NCBI RefSeq assembly: GCF_964212655.1
Contig: NZ_OZ156465.1
Span: forward strand, 2,046,001-2,110,000
Direction: 5' to 3'
From: Candidatus Thiodiazotropha sp. LNASS1
Lineage (GTDB): Bacteria > Pseudomonadota > Gammaproteobacteria > Chromatiales > Chromatiaceae
Length of the DNA: 64,000 nt
Positions 9,622 to 20,343 of this stretch are shown here, piece by piece. The position numbers were made by a program, and so were the translations under genes. The notes beneath the pieces are model-generated. The model did not search any database. It was not told where the DNA came from and was given only the letters and a program-made list of their open reading frames with translations. Each line of letters starts with the position of its first letter. The first letter of the stretch is position 1.

Positions 9622-10552
9622 GCCCCCAATAAGTCGAAATACCCGCGATCCCCTGAGCGCCGGCAAGTTTCGCCTGCCTCAGCGAGTCCGACTGCATACC
9701 ACCCAATGCGTAGACAGGTATATTGACTCGATCGACCCACTCCGTGAAACGAAACCAGCCCAGAGCCTGGGCATGAGGATGCGAATGTGTGGGCTCGACA
9801 GGTGAAAGCAGAGCATAGTCCAGCTCCAATTCGGCTGCCCGTGCCAGTTCTTCAGGGTTGTGGCAGGAAGCACCCAACAGCCCTGCACCGGAGGGATGGT
9901 GCGCCAGCGCCATCAGTTGTCGTGCCGTAAAGTGAACGCCATCGCCCTCTCCCCGCCAATCCACCACCCTCTCGGGCCGATTGATGATGAGTTTGACCCC
10001 CCGTCCGTGGCAGCGGGGTAGACAGGCGGACAAAAGCTCACGGTAACCTATATCCGTCAAGCCGTGTGCCCGTAACTGCACAATACCCACACCAAAATCC
10101 AGCGCCCTGTCCAGCCGCTGCAGAAAATCTTCCAACCGATCAACATCCCCGCCCGTAATCAAATAGCGGCTCGGTAACTGCAATGCGGTGATCACAGGCC
10201 GATCGGCAGCGGGAAAACTGCCTGGCTCCATTTCCCCCGGCAACAGCCATTTCAAAGGCTGCCCCTCGAGTCCGCTGGCTTCACCCTGATATCGAGTGAC
10301 ACGAAAAAACTCGAGCAGCAGGTTGCGATCGCCGTAATCATGCCTGACCCGAATTAGGGGATCACACTCGAGCGGCACGATGCCGAGTTCCTCTTTGAGC
10401 TCCCTTGCCAAGGCCTGCTGTATCGATTCGCCCGGCTCGCATTTGCCTCCCGGAAACTCCCACAATCCGCCCTGGTGCAGATGATCGGCACGCCTGGTCA
10501 CGAGCACGCGAGCTTCGCTGTCGAAGATGGCTGCTGCGACTACATGGATCAT
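9611..10552 (-). CDS. Nudix hydrolase (MutT-type) fused to a ThiE-like domain
   Basis: A 313-residue two-domain protein. Residues 1-130 are a Nudix domain with the box GGKCEPGESIQQALARELKE followed by ELGI (about 35-58), resembling 8-oxo-dGTP pyrophosphatase MutT. Residues about 135-313 resemble thiamine phosphate synthase (TMP-TENI barrel): YLITGGDVDRL, GVGIVQLRAHGL, LIINRP, GVHFTARQL, GLLGASCHNPEEL, YALLSPVEPTHSHP and ALGGMQSDSL. The fusion is well known in gammaproteobacteria near argJ and secA. The barrel's true activity is unclear because full thiamine genes are not here. The first step of nucleotide-pool sanitation is the likeliest job. It follows argJ on the same strand after about 118 bases. 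Confidence 0.92.
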   Translation of the reverse strand: MIHVVAAAIFDSEARVLVTRRADHLHQGGLWEFPGGKCEPGESIQQALARELKEELGIVPLECDPLIRVRHDYGDRNLLLEFFRVTRYQGEASGLEGQPLKWLLPGEMEPGSFPAADRPVITALQLPSRYLITGGDVDRLEDFLQRLDRALDFGVGIVQLRAHGLTDIGYRELLSACLPRCHGRGVKLIINRPERVVDWRGEGDGVHFTARQLMALAHHPSGAGLLGASCHNPEELARAAELELDYALLSPVEPTHSHPHAQALGWFRFTEWVDRVNIPVYALGGMQSDSLRQAKLAGAQGIAGISTYWGLNR

Positions 10553-10670
10553 TGTATGTGGGCTAACCTGCGGTCTGAACGTTTGAGGTCTGTTAATTGA
10601 TCAGCATGCCTGGAAAGGATTCGCCAACGCGGCTTCATGCTGAAACCGTTGAACAGTATAGGACACTACG

Positions 10671-11873
10671 TTAGGTACGGTACTCAGCATTGATCTTGAC
10701 ATAGTCATAGGAGAGATCACAGGTCACTATCCGCGCCAACATATCACCACGCCCGAGCATGACACGAATGGTAAAATCATCACGACTCATCACCGAAGCA
10801 CCCGCCTGCTCGGTATATTCCGCGGCCCGGCCCCCGTTGCGCACGATACAGATATCATCGAGCCAGATCTCGACACGGTCGATATCAAGTCCGGCAAGCC
10901 CCGCACGACCCACCGCTGCCAGAATCCTTCCCCAGTTGGGATCGGAGGCGAAGAGTGCTGTTTTGACCAGGGGCGAGTGGGCAATGGTGTAGGCAACATC
11001 CCTCGCTTCGCTTTCATCGGCCGCCTCTTGCACCAGGATATCCACCAGCTTGGTTGCTCCTTCACCATCGCGGACAATATCCCGCGCCAGCTCCATACAG
11101 AGTTCCGTCACTTCATCCACAAACCTCTTGTAGAGATCGGATCCACGCTCTGTCAGCGGCGCAATGGTGGAAGCGCCACTGGCCATCAGCACACAGGCAT
11201 CATTGGTTGAAGTATCGCCATCCACTGTAATACTGTTGAATGATGGCTTCACCGCATCATCCAGACAGGCCTGTAACAACGCCTGGGAAATGCTCAGATC
11301 TGTGGCCAGGTAAGCCAACATCGTTGCCATGTCGGGACGGATCATGCCGGATCCCTTGGCCATGCCTGTGAGACGTACCTGCACACCCTCAAACTCAAAA
11401 TGGCGTGAACGCAGTTTCGGTCGGGTATCGGTGGTCAAAATGGCCCTTGAGGCGGTCTCCCATCTATCGACACTTAAGTCGTCAATGGCAGCGGGTAGCG
11501 CATCGTGAATGCGTTCGACTGGCAGACTCTCACCAATCACCCCGGTGGAAAAGGGCAGCACCTGATCCGCTTGACAGGCTGCGGTCTCCGCCAATCCCCG
11601 GCAACAGGCATTGGCATCCCGCATACCCTGATCGCCGGTCCCTGCATTGGCATTTCCCGAATTGATCAGCAGATATCTCGGCGGTCTGAGCGCCAGATGT
11701 TTTTTAGCGAGCTGAACCGGTGCGGCACAAAAGGCATTGCGGGTAAACACCGCTGCACAATTCGCCCCCTCCGCCACTTCGATGATCACCATATCATCCC
11801 TGTCGGGATATTTGATTCCTGCCGCCGCCGTGCCAAGCCGTATACCGGGGATGGCGAATTGAGTGGCGCTCAT
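10671..11873 (-). CDS. argJ: Bifunctional ornithine acetyltransferase / N-acetylglutamate synthase
   Basis: Recycles the acetyl group in arginine biosynthesis by transferring it from N-acetylornithine to glutamate. The 400-residue precursor contains KGSGMIRPDMATML, whose Ala-Thr bond is the autocleavage site giving alpha and beta chains with Thr as nucleophile. It also shows TTDTRPK, DGDTSTNDAC and the DPNWGRILAAVGRAG segment. Length matches the family. Its ATG lies one base past the secA stop, so the two genes are probably co-transcribed, an arrangement frequent in this lineage after the dcw cluster. Whether it accepts acetyl-CoA cannot be judged from sequence. Confidence 0.97.
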   Translation of the reverse strand: MSATQFAIPGIRLGTAAAGIKYPDRDDMVIIEVAEGANCAAVFTRNAFCAAPVQLAKKHLALRPPRYLLINSGNANAGTGDQGMRDANACCRGLAETAACQADQVLPFSTGVIGESLPVERIHDALPAAIDDLSVDRWETASRAILTTDTRPKLRSRHFEFEGVQVRLTGMAKGSGMIRPDMATMLAYLATDLSISQALLQACLDDAVKPSFNSITVDGDTSTNDACVLMASGASTIAPLTERGSDLYKRFVDEVTELCMELARDIVRDGEGATKLVDILVQEAADESEARDVAYTIAHSPLVKTALFASDPNWGRILAAVGRAGLAGLDIDRVEIWLDDICIVRNGGRAAEYTEQAGASVMSRDDFTIRVMLGRGDMLARIVTCDLSYDYVKINAEYRT

Positions 11874-11874
11874 A

Positions 11875-14691
11875 TCAACTTATACGACCATGGCACTGCT
11901 TGAATTTCTTACCCGATCCACAGGGACAGGGCTCGTTTCTGCCGATCTTCCGACCTTCGCGAACAAACGGCTGTTGAGGCTCCCGCGCATGTTCCTCCAT
12001 CTCTGCAGGTGCAGCCGCCTCTTCCGGCAGTCCCTCGAAAGTCTCGTGCTTGAATTCGAACTCATCGACCCTTGGTTGCCGCTCCTGGATTGCCATCTCT
12101 TCCGGCATCTGTACCTGGACCTTGGATAACAGACCCGTCACCTCCTGCTTGATACTCTCCAGCATATTGGAGAACATCTCGAAGGCCTCGCGCTTGTACT
12201 CCTGCTTCGGGTTCTTCTGTGCATAGCCGCGCAGGTGGATACCCTGACGCAGATAGTCCATCGCCGCCAGATGCTCCTTCCAGTGACCGTCGAGGGTCTG
12301 CAGCATGATCGCCTTTTCGAACTGACGCATGTTCTCGGCCCCGACCAGGGTCTCCTTGTCCTGATAGACGCCCTGCAGGATCTGGGTGATCTTCTGTTTC
12401 AGGGTCTCCTCATGCAGATCGTGCTCCTCATCCAGCCACTGCTGGACCGGCCATTCACCGCCAAACAGTTCGTTCAGCGATTCACTCAATGCTGGAACGT
12501 CCCACTGTTCCTCGATGCTATCCCTAGGTATATGGCTATGAAATACCTCATCCAGAACGTCACTGCGCAAAGCCGTGATTGATTCGGAGATATCTGAGGT
12601 ATCCATCAGGTCATTGCGCTGTTCATACACGACCCGCCGCTGATCATTGGCCACATCGTCATATTCCAGCAGCTGTTTACGGATATCGAAGTTACGCCCC
12701 TCCACCTTGCGCTGGGCATTTTCGATCGCCCGCGAAACCCACGGGTGCTCGATCGCCTCGCCCTTTTCCATACCGAGTTTCTGCATCAATCCACCCACCT
12801 TGTCGGAGGCGAATATGCGCATCAGATTGTCCTGCAGAGAGAGATAGAAGCGACTCGATCCGGGATCGCCCTGACGGCCTGAACGACCACGCAGCTGATT
12901 GTCGATACGCCTCGATTCATGGCGTTCAGTACCGATCACATGCAGGCCGCCGGCATCCAGTACATGTTGGTGGCGCTTCTTCCAGGCCTCCTTGTGCTCA
13001 TCAACTTCGGCTGGATCAGGACTGTCTCCGAGTGCCTCCAGCTCAGACTCCAGATTGCCCCCCAGTACGATGTCGGTGCCTCGGCCCGCCATATTGGTTG
13101 CGATGGTAACGGCGCCGGGCCGGCCCGCCTGGGCCACAATCACCGCCTCCTGCTCATGGTGCTTGGCATTCAGCACCCTATGTTCCACCCCCGCCTTGTT
13201 CAGAAGCTCGGAGACCAGTTCCGAGGTTTCGATGGAGGCGGTACCCACCAGGACAGGCTGCCCCCGTTTCACGCAATCCTGTACATCTTCAAGGATCGCA
13301 TCGTACTTCTCTTCAGGGGTCAGGTAGACCAGGTCACCCATATCGTCCCGGATCATAGGCATGTTGGTCGGAATGACCACCACTTCCAGACCGTAGATCT
13401 GCTGAAACTCGAAGGCCTCGGTATCCGCGGTGCCGGTCATACCCGAAAGCTTGTTGTAGAGACGGAAGTAGTTTTGGAAGGTGATCGAGGCGAGCGTCTG
13501 ATTCTCATTTTGAATCTCGACGCCCTCTTTCGCTTCCACCGCCTGATGCTGACCGTCCGACCAACGCCGGCCCGGCATGGTACGGCCGGTGAACTCGTCG
13601 ACGATGATGACCTGACCGTCCTTGACGATATAGTCCACATTGCGTTGAAACAGGGCATGCGCCCGCAGGGCGGCATTCGCATGATGCATCAGAATGATGT
13701 TGGATGGATCATACAGACTGGCCCCTTCTTCCAGCAGTCCCGCTTCAGTCAGCATCTCCTCGAGATGCTGATGTCCCTCCTCGCTAAAGAAGACCTGACG
13801 CGCCTTCTCGTCCACCGAGAAATCGCCTGGACCGAAATCGGGTTTGCCCTCCTCGTTGGTGATCGGATCCTGCCGGGTCAGGCTGGGAATGATCTTGTTG
13901 ACCGCCTTATAGAGCTCCGAGGAGTCCTCTGTCGGCCCGGATATTATCAGCGGTGTACGCGCCTCGTCGATCAGGATGGAGTCCACTTCATCAACGATGG
14001 CAAAATTGGGTGGACGTTGCACACGTTGCTCTGCACTGAAAGCCATGTTGTCCCGCAGATAGTCGAAACCGTACTCGTTATTGGTGCCGTATGTGATATC
14101 CGCTGCATAGGCCTGCTGGCGGGAGACCGGTCTCAGATGGGGGTATCCGCCATTCTTTGCATCATGCTCAGGATCATACAAATAGGAGGAACTGTCAGGT
14201 CCCATGCCCCCTGAGGAATTGATGACGCCAACGGTCAAACCGAGAAAATCGTAGATACGCCCCATCCAGGCGGCATCGCGCCGTGCCAGATAGTCATTTA
14301 CCGTCACAACATGGACACCCTTGGCCGGCAGGGCATTCAGGTAGGCCGCCAGGGTAGCCACCAGGGTTTTACCTTCACCGGTCCTCATCTCTGAGATTTT
14401 TCCCTGGTGCAGAACCATGCCACCGACCAGCTGAACGTCAAAATGACGCATCTGCATCACCCTGCGGCCTGCCTCCCGTACCACGGCAAAGGCTTCATTC
14501 ATCAGGTTGTCCAGGGTTTCTCCCGCTTCCAGGCGGGTACGAAATTCGGAAGTCTTTGCCTTTAATGCCTCATCAGAGAGCTTCTCAATATCAGCCTCCA
14601 GGACGCTGATCTGGGAGACAGTCTTTGACATGCGTTTGATCAGGCGCTCATTTCGGCTGCCGAAGATCTTCTTGAAGATGTTACTTACCAT
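11875..14691 (-). CDS. secA: SecA preprotein translocase ATPase
   Basis: Motor that drives unfolded proteins through SecYEG. The 938-residue protein has an N-terminal [12 protein letters not shown] start and the Walker A region [13 protein letters not shown] near residue 105. It also has [15 protein letters not shown], the DEVD box [40 protein letters not shown], and the arginine-finger region [20 protein letters not shown]. The C-terminal zinc tail [18 protein letters not shown] supplies the CxCx8CH ligands for SecB and lipid contact. Length is slightly above the E. coli form. It is followed directly by argJ and preceded by an M23 peptidase gene, the usual end of the gammaproteobacterial dcw neighbourhood. 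Confidence 0.99.
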   Translation of the reverse strand: MVSNIFKKIFGSRNERLIKRMSKTVSQISVLEADIEKLSDEALKAKTSEFRTRLEAGETLDNLMNEAFAVVREAGRRVMQMRHFDVQLVGGMVLHQGKISEMRTGEGKTLVATLAAYLNALPAKGVHVVTVNDYLARRDAAWMGRIYDFLGLTVGVINSSGGMGPDSSSYLYDPEHDAKNGGYPHLRPVSRQQAYAADITYGTNNEYGFDYLRDNMAFSAEQRVQRPPNFAIVDEVDSILIDEARTPLIISGPTEDSSELYKAVNKIIPSLTRQDPITNEEGKPDFGPGDFSVDEKARQVFFSEEGHQHLEEMLTEAGLLEEGASLYDPSNIILMHHANAALRAHALFQRNVDYIVKDGQVIIVDEFTGRTMPGRRWSDGQHQAVEAKEGVEIQNENQTLASITFQNYFRLYNKLSGMTGTADTEAFEFQQIYGLEVVVIPTNMPMIRDDMGDLVYLTPEEKYDAILEDVQDCVKRGQPVLVGTASIETSELVSELLNKAGVEHRVLNAKHHEQEAVIVAQAGRPGAVTIATNMAGRGTDIVLGGNLESELEALGDSPDPAEVDEHKEAWKKRHQHVLDAGGLHVIGTERHESRRIDNQLRGRSGRQGDPGSSRFYLSLQDNLMRIFASDKVGGLMQKLGMEKGEAIEHPWVSRAIENAQRKVEGRNFDIRKQLLEYDDVANDQRRVVYEQRNDLMDTSDISESITALRSDVLDEVFHSHIPRDSIEEQWDVPALSESLNELFGGEWPVQQWLDEEHDLHEETLKQKITQILQGVYQDKETLVGAENMRQFEKAIMLQTLDGHWKEHLAAMDYLRQGIHLRGYAQKNPKQEYKREAFEMFSNMLESIKQEVTGLLSKVQVQMPEEMAIQERQPRVDEFEFKHETFEGLPEEAAAPAEMEEHAREPQQPFVREGRKIGRNEPCPCGSGKKFKQCHGRIS

Positions 14692-14864
14692 TAATCGGGG
14701 TTTCCGTCACAGATGGGAAATTTGTGGATGATACAGCAAGCGGTGGAATTGCTGAAGGTTGGGGTGAGCCGGATTGCGGCCGCCTAGGCTATGTTGACAT
14801 CAATCATGGGGATCGATTCAATCAAATTCTGGACTAAATTCGGATTTTTTTACGTTGTAATGGA

Positions 14865-15797
14865 TCAGCCCTGGTTCCGCTTGTTGAGAATATAGCGAGT
14901 GGGATCGATCGTCTTTCCGTTGCGTACCACCTCGAAATGGACATGGGGGCCCGTGGAGCGACCGGTTGAACCCATCTTGGCGATAACCTGCCCCTGCTTG
15001 ACACGATCACCGACCTCGACCAGGATCTCCTTATTGTGACCGTAGCGGGTAACGTATCCTTTACCGTGGTTGATCTCGATCATCTCCCCGTAGCCGTAGC
15101 GCTTTGCGGACCAAGTGACAACACCGGCCGCGACAGCAACCACATCCGAACCGTCCTTGCCGGCAAAATCCATCCCTTTATGCATGGTACGCTTGCCGGT
15201 AAAAGGATCATTTCGCATGCCGTAGTATGAAGATATCCAACCCTTGTTGACAGGTCGCCCGGTGGGATGGACCGACTCCTCCAGATTGGAGTTCATGATC
15301 AGATCCTCGACCAGGGCAAGTTGTTGATGGCGATGGTCGATCAATTGCTCCAGTTGTTCCATCTCCCGTAACAGATCGGGCAATGCCGATTGCTCGGTGT
15401 GGGAAGCCATCACCTCGGGACCACCCAGCGCAGGCGGTTCGTCAAAGCTGAACTCGCCTTTATCGAGTCCACCGATATTGACCAAACGCTCACCGAGCGC
15501 ATCCAGACGCAAAAGTTGCGATTGCAATTGACCTAGGCGGATCGCCAGGGCATCGATTCCACCCTGGGTGTCGGATTTGGCATCCTCAAGCAATTGACGC
15601 TCCCTGGTAAATGTCTGCTCCAGACTGGCCACCAGTTGATGCTCGGGAAACTCCGTATCATTGACACCCATCTGGTAACCAAGCCACAGCATGCCGGTCC
15701 CGAAGAGGGTGATCAATCCAATCACAAGGGAGGCACGCAGGCAGCGCACCAGCGTGCCGCAGGTCTGTCCAATTCCGCGTAAGTATATGATATTCAT
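14865..15797 (-). CDS. M23 (LytM-type) peptidase, membrane-anchored
   Basis: A 310-residue protein with one N-terminal membrane segment (about residues 20-45, SLVIGLITLFGTGMLWLGY), a coiled-coil-prone region (about 60-165), and a C-terminal M23 domain. Metal ligands are visible in HKGMDFAGKDGSDVVAVA and in GRSTGPHVHFEVVRNG (HxH), with a further His in the YGHNKE stretch. It probably cuts peptidoglycan cross-bridges in the periplasm or regulates amidases. Genes of this type sit between lpxC and secA in many gammaproteobacteria, fitting a role in envelope growth. All expected zinc ligands look intact, so I expect an active enzyme rather than an EnvC-like activator. Confidence 0.9.
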   Translation of the reverse strand: MNIIYLRGIGQTCGTLVRCLRASLVIGLITLFGTGMLWLGYQMGVNDTEFPEHQLVASLEQTFTRERQLLEDAKSDTQGGIDALAIRLGQLQSQLLRLDALGERLVNIGGLDKGEFSFDEPPALGGPEVMASHTEQSALPDLLREMEQLEQLIDHRHQQLALVEDLIMNSNLEESVHPTGRPVNKGWISSYYGMRNDPFTGKRTMHKGMDFAGKDGSDVVAVAAGVVTWSAKRYGYGEMIEINHGKGYVTRYGHNKEILVEVGDRVKQGQVIAKMGSTGRSTGPHVHFEVVRNGKTIDPTRYILNKRNQG

Positions 15798-15916
15798 TGT
15801 TAAAACAGCTGAATCTCAGGCTATATACAACTAATGTCGGTCACAAAACACCGAACTTTATCACTTTATACACAAAATGTGATGTTTTTTATCAATAATT
15901 TCTCTAACCTCCCACT

Positions 15917-16351
15917 ATGGAACCTGTATCAACAATAGTCGGCTCGGGGACAATCCTTAGCGAATTGGGAAAACAGTTGTCAGCGCAAAGGACGCTCCAT
16001 CAACAGCTCAAACAGCTACTGCCTGCCCCACTCGATTCGCAACTCAAGGCGGCAGTGCTGCAGCATGGCAACCTCAACCTCTTCGTCGCATCACCGGTAT
16101 GGGCCAGCCGATTCCGCTATCTGTTGCCTCAACTGCGAACTCAACTGCGGGCAAACGGTATTGATGTGAAACAGGTTCGCACCCGTATCCTGCCGAGTGA
16201 TTCAGTCAAACCCAGGCAAAAGAAGAGAGATCGAATCGTCCTGAGTCAAGAGGCCGGCGAGCAATTAAGGCAATCCGCGGAAGCCATCGAAGATCCATCA
16301 TTGCGGGAAGCGCTACTACGTATCAGTCGGCACAGGATGGAGAATCGGTAA
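15917..16351 (+). CDS. DciA-like (DUF721) protein
   Basis: A 144-residue protein of the DUF721/DciA family, the ancestral bacterial loader of the replicative helicase DnaB. The conserved core is at about residues 50-85: HGNLNLFVASPVWASRFRYL followed by LPQLRTQLRANGI. A basic linker (PRQKKRDR) and a short helical tail follow. It is transcribed away from the M23 gene, and the start lacks a good ribosome site. In related genomes the same gene lies between secA and lpxC. The helicase-loading role is from family knowledge, not proven for this copy. Confidence 0.8.
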   Translation: MEPVSTIVGSGTILSELGKQLSAQRTLHQQLKQLLPAPLDSQLKAAVLQHGNLNLFVASPVWASRFRYLLPQLRTQLRANGIDVKQVRTRILPSDSVKPRQKKRDRIVLSQEAGEQLRQSAEAIEDPSLREALLRISRHRMENR

Positions 16352-16614
16352 CATTTGGGAGTAGTTCCTGATACTTCCGAAATACTGATTCAACACCCAG
16401 GAATCTCTGCGCCAGACCTGATGGCGACGAAAAGAATCAACTGGCCGTGAATATGCGCCAATCACCGGAAAACAAGCAAATTGGGAGCTGCAATGTGTAA
16501 GTTGCCTCGCGCATCAGCCTTCGTATAGGCATTCATTTGCGGATAGATCCTATTCCCCGAAGCGATTGAATGGATCCGTTTTATCTCAGACATACAGATA
16601 TGATCGAGGAGCCA
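16352..16614. other. Intergenic region without gene
   Basis: Between the dciA-like gene and the lpxC terminator nothing protein-coding or structured stands out. It carries mixed-composition sequence with no clear promoter, in keeping with two convergent transcription units. Confidence 0.4.
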
Positions 16615-16640
16615 TAAAAAAGGGCTGTATGAACAGCCCG
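16615..16640 (-). terminator. Intrinsic terminator of lpxC
   Basis: On the minus strand GGGCTGT pairs with ACAGCCC around a five-base-or-less loop, followed by TTTTTT. It starts about 34 bases after the lpxC stop codon and marks the end of the long dcw transcript. Confidence 0.88.
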
Positions 16641-16673
16641 ATTAAGTAACGGCCGGATTATTCGATGCGATAC

Positions 16674-17597
16674 TCAGGAGATCGTGAGATGGGCCGGTTT
16701 CATGTATGAGATTGGAGCATCTTCAGGCTCATCGAAGGTTATCTCCTCCCAGGCATCCTGTTGGCTGATCAGCTCCAGCAGGAGACGGTTATTCAGCGCA
16801 TGGCCTGATTTGTGGCCACTGAAGGAACCGATCAAGCTGTGACCCAGAAGATAGAGATCGCCGATGGCGTCGAGGATCTTGTGTTTGACGAATTCGTCTT
16901 CATAACGCAATCCATCATCATTCATGACCCGGTAATCATCGACAACCACAGCATTGTCAAGACTGCCTCCAAGAGCCAGCTCTTTCTGACGCAACATCTC
17001 GATATCCCGTAGAAAACCGAAGGTGCGGGCACGACTGACCTCTCTGACGAAGGAGGTGGAGGAAAAGTCAACCGTGGCAAACTGGGAGTGTTCTTTGAAA
17101 GCGGGATGGTCGAAATCGATAGTGAAGGAGACCTTGAAGCCGTCAAAAGGCTCGAAACTGGCGCGTTTGTCCCCCTCTTCCACCTCGACCTTGTGTTTGA
17201 TGCGAATGAAACGCTTGGCCTTGTTCTGCTCTTCGACACCGGCGGATTGCAGCAGAAACACGAATGGGCCCGCACTGCCGTCCATGATCGGCACCTCAGC
17301 GGCACTGACATCGACATAGGCATTGTCGATACCCAGTCCGGCGAACGCGGAAAGCAGGTGTTCGACTGTGGATACCCGTACGCCATCCTGCACCAGGGTG
17401 CTTGAGAGTCGCGTATCACCCACATTTTCCGCGCAAGCGCGTATTTCGACCGGCGGATCAAGGTCGACACGTCTGAAAACGATCCCGGTGTCAGGGGCTG
17501 CCGGACGTAGGGTGAGGTAGACTTTTTCCCCTGTATGCAGCCCCACTCCCGTGGCGCGTATCACGTTCTTCAACGTACGTTGCCAAATCATCGACAT
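16674..17597 (-). CDS. lpxC: UDP-3-O-acyl-N-acetylglucosamine deacetylase
   Basis: Zinc deacetylase for the first committed step of lipid A synthesis. The 307-residue protein starts MIWQRTLKN after a GGGAG ribosome site and contains [10 protein letters not shown]. The zinc ligands are His in [10 protein letters not shown] and the pair in [15 protein letters not shown] (HxxxD). The acid/base His sits in [13 protein letters not shown]. It follows ftsZ after a 240-base leader, in the classic dcw order, and ends at a clear intrinsic terminator. In enterobacteria the protein is controlled by FtsH proteolysis; the C-terminus here differs, so I cannot say if that applies. Confidence 0.98.
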   Translation of the reverse strand: MSMIWQRTLKNVIRATGVGLHTGEKVYLTLRPAAPDTGIVFRRVDLDPPVEIRACAENVGDTRLSSTLVQDGVRVSTVEHLLSAFAGLGIDNAYVDVSAAEVPIMDGSAGPFVFLLQSAGVEEQNKAKRFIRIKHKVEVEEGDKRASFEPFDGFKVSFTIDFDHPAFKEHSQFATVDFSSTSFVREVSRARTFGFLRDIEMLRQKELALGGSLDNAVVVDDYRVMNDDGLRYEDEFVKHKILDAIGDLYLLGHSLIGSFSGHKSGHALNNRLLLELISQQDAWEEITFDEPEDAPISYMKPAHLTIS

Positions 17598-17839
17598 TCA
17601 GCTCCCAAAGCTGTGACTTGCCTTTTGAAGGCCCAAAAACGGCGCATCCTACCACATGAATCTGGTTGTAGAAACAACATCCAGCCCTCAACCCGCACAA
17701 GCTGCCCGCGATCAACCAGCAATCAGGTGCTCGATTCTACACCAACTGGCGGTCATCTGGAAACACAAAATGCAACATGTTGTCTTTCTGCAACTACCGC
17801 ACTTTAATCCTAGGCCCAAGATGGCGCTTTGTGAAGACC

Positions 17840-19018
17840 TTAATCGGCCTGCCGACGCAGAAAAGCCGGGATATCCAGGTAATCGAGATTACCATCGGCA
17901 GTGGCTGCGGCTGATGGCCGATCCGTCTGTCCATTTCGCAACACCGTCGGCCTGTCCAACTCACGGTAGTCATCCGGTACCACTTGCGGGTTATCCGCAT
18001 CGACCAGCTTGACATGGGCAATCTCCTCCACCTGGGTAGGCTTGGGCAGTTCCGCCCTTAACCTTTCGCCCAGACCGGTGGCGACCACCGTCACCCGCAT
18101 GTCATTCTGCATATCCGGATCGATAACCGTGCCGACCACAACGGTGGCATCATCATCGGCGAACTCACGCACCGTATTGCCGACCTCGTCAAATTCACCA
18201 ATCGCCAGATTCAGGCCAGCGGTGATATTGACCAGAATGCCTTTGGCTCCGGCCAGGTTGACATCCTCCAGCAATGGACTGCGAATCGCCCTTTCCGCTG
18301 CCTCGCGCGCCCGATTGTCACCAGAGGCCTCACCCGATCCCATCATGGCCGCACCCATTTCGGACATCACGGTACGCACATCGGCAAAATCAACATTGAT
18401 CAGGCCGGGACGGGTGATCAGTTCCGCAATACCCTGTACGGCATGCAGTAACACATCGTTTGCCGCCTTGAATGCATTCAGCAGACTCATCTCCTTGCCC
18501 AACACAGCCAACAGCTTCTCATTGGGAATAGTGATCAGCGAATCGGTGTTGATGCCCAGCTCCTCCATGCCTTTTTCGGCGATCTTCATCCGCTTGCCAC
18601 CCTCAAACCCGAATGGTTTGGTGACCACCGCTACCGTAAGAATACCCAGGTCCTTTGCTACCTGAGCGACCACGGGTGCAGCCCCGGTTCCCGTGCCGCC
18701 ACCCATGCCGGCAGTGATAAACACCATATCCGCACCGGTCAGGACCTCTTCTATCCTGTCACGATCCTCCATCGCGGCCTGCCTGCCGATTTCAGGATTA
18801 GCTCCCGCACCGAGCCCCTTGGTGATATCCGAACCCAGTTGCAGCAGGGTGCGCACTTCACTATTGCGCAGAGCCTGCGCATCAGTGTTTGCACAGATGA
18901 AATCGACACCCTCGATTTCCCCCGACAACATATGATTGACGGCATTGCCACCGCCACCGCCTACCCCGATCACCTTGATCACAGCATTCTGGCTGTGCGT
19001 ATCCATTAATTCGAACAT
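17840..19018 (-). CDS. ftsZ: Cell division GTPase FtsZ
   Basis: Tubulin-like GTPase that forms the Z ring. The 392-residue protein has [12 protein letters not shown] near residue 18, the tubulin signature [14 protein letters not shown] near 105, and [11 protein letters not shown] with the catalytic Asp of the T7 synergy region. The C-terminal peptide [11 protein letters not shown] binds FtsA and ZipA. A strong GGAGGTAG ribosome site precedes the ATG. Between the globular domain and tail lies a variable linker (about 320-375). It follows ftsQ and ftsA, and lpxC comes next. Nothing unusual in the catalytic motifs. Confidence 0.99.
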   Translation of the reverse strand: MFELMDTHSQNAVIKVIGVGGGGGNAVNHMLSGEIEGVDFICANTDAQALRNSEVRTLLQLGSDITKGLGAGANPEIGRQAAMEDRDRIEEVLTGADMVFITAGMGGGTGTGAAPVVAQVAKDLGILTVAVVTKPFGFEGGKRMKIAEKGMEELGINTDSLITIPNEKLLAVLGKEMSLLNAFKAANDVLLHAVQGIAELITRPGLINVDFADVRTVMSEMGAAMMGSGEASGDNRAREAAERAIRSPLLEDVNLAGAKGILVNITAGLNLAIGEFDEVGNTVREFADDDATVVVGTVIDPDMQNDMRVTVVATGLGERLRAELPKPTQVEEIAHVKLVDADNPQVVPDDYRELDRPTVLRNGQTDRPSAAATADGNLDYLDIPAFLRRQAD

Positions 19019-19107
19019 TGTCTACCTCCTCGACTGTCGCGCCTAACAGAAAACTTCAAAAAAAATCAAAACCAACGGCGCCTTGCACAGGCACCGCTTC
19101 GAAACAA

Positions 19108-20343
19108 CTAGAAATTACCCTGAAACCAATGCTTCATACGGTCCCAAACCGCTTTCATACCACCCTCATTGGCAAGTTCGTGTCCACCTTGGGAACGATT
19201 TCGCTGACCGAAAAGCAGCAACCCCACACCAGTGGAATAGATAGGATTGCGCACCACATCAGAGAGTCCGCTGACATACTGCGGCACTCCCAGCCTCACC
19301 GGCATATGAAACACCTCTTCCGCCAGCTCGATGACACCCTCCATCTTCGAACTGCCGCCAGTCAGTACCACGCCACCGGCGATAACATCCTCGAAACCGC
19401 TTCGACGCAACTCTGCCTGAATCAGCGTCATCAACTCTTCATATCGCGGTTCGACCACTTCAGCCAGGGTCTGGCGTGAGAGCCTGCGCGGCGGACGTTC
19501 ACCGATACTGGGGACCTCGATGGTCTCGTCACTGGTGGCCAGCTGAGTAAGCGCACAGGCATACTTCATCTTGATCTCTTCCGCGTATTGAGTCGGTGTA
19601 CGCATTGCAACGGCGATATCGTTGGTCACCTGATCGCCTGCAATAGGTATGACTGCCGTATGCCGTATCGCGCCGCCTGTAAAGACCGCGATATCGGTAG
19701 TGCCTCCGCCGATATCGACCAGACAGACTCCAAGTTCCTTCTCATCCTCGCTCAGCACCGAATGGCTGGAGGCGAGCTGCTCCAGAATCAGATCATCCGC
19801 CTCGAGGCCGCAACGGCGGATACACTTAACGATATTCTGCGCCGCACTCACCGCGCCTGTGACCATGTGAACCCTGGCCTCCAAACGCACGCCCGACATA
19901 CCGATGGGATCGCGGATACCCTCCTGCTCATCAATGATGAACTCCTGGGGCAGGATGTGCAGAATCTTCTGGTCAGCAGGAATCGCCACTGCGCGGGCAG
20001 CATCGATCACACGTTCCACATCGCCCTGGGTTACCTCTTTGTCCCGGATAGCCACGATGCCATGGGAGTTGAGGCTACGGATATGGCTACCGGCAATACC
20101 TGCGTAGACTGAATGGATCTCACATCCCGCCATCAACTCTGCCTCTTCAACCGCCCGTTGAATCGACTGCACCGTGGACTCGATATTCACCACCACACCT
20201 TTTTTCAGGCCGCGCGACGGATGAGAACCGATACCGATAATTTCGATACCGCCATCCGCTTTGATCTCACCGACGATCGCCACCACCTTAGAAGTGCCGA
20301 TATCGAGACCGATGATGAGATTTTTCTCACTTCGTTTAGTCAT
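19108..20343 (-). CDS. ftsA: Cell division protein FtsA
   Basis: Actin-like ATPase that ties FtsZ to the inner membrane. The 411-residue protein begins KNLIIGLDIGTSKVVAIVGE (phosphate 1), has VCLVDIGGGTTDIAVF (phosphate 2) and VVLTGGSSKMEG (adenosine motif). The tail VWDRMKHWFQGNF is the amphipathic membrane-targeting helix. The inserted 1C domain is present (about 85-165). Its ATG directly abuts the ftsQ stop (TGAATG), so translation is coupled. Order ftsQ-ftsA-ftsZ is canonical. Confidence 0.99.
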   Translation of the reverse strand: MTKRSEKNLIIGLDIGTSKVVAIVGEIKADGGIEIIGIGSHPSRGLKKGVVVNIESTVQSIQRAVEEAELMAGCEIHSVYAGIAGSHIRSLNSHGIVAIRDKEVTQGDVERVIDAARAVAIPADQKILHILPQEFIIDEQEGIRDPIGMSGVRLEARVHMVTGAVSAAQNIVKCIRRCGLEADDLILEQLASSHSVLSEDEKELGVCLVDIGGGTTDIAVFTGGAIRHTAVIPIAGDQVTNDIAVAMRTPTQYAEEIKMKYACALTQLATSDETIEVPSIGERPPRRLSRQTLAEVVEPRYEELMTLIQAELRRSGFEDVIAGGVVLTGGSSKMEGVIELAEEVFHMPVRLGVPQYVSGLSDVVRNPIYSTGVGLLLFGQRNRSQGGHELANEGGMKAVWDRMKHWFQGNF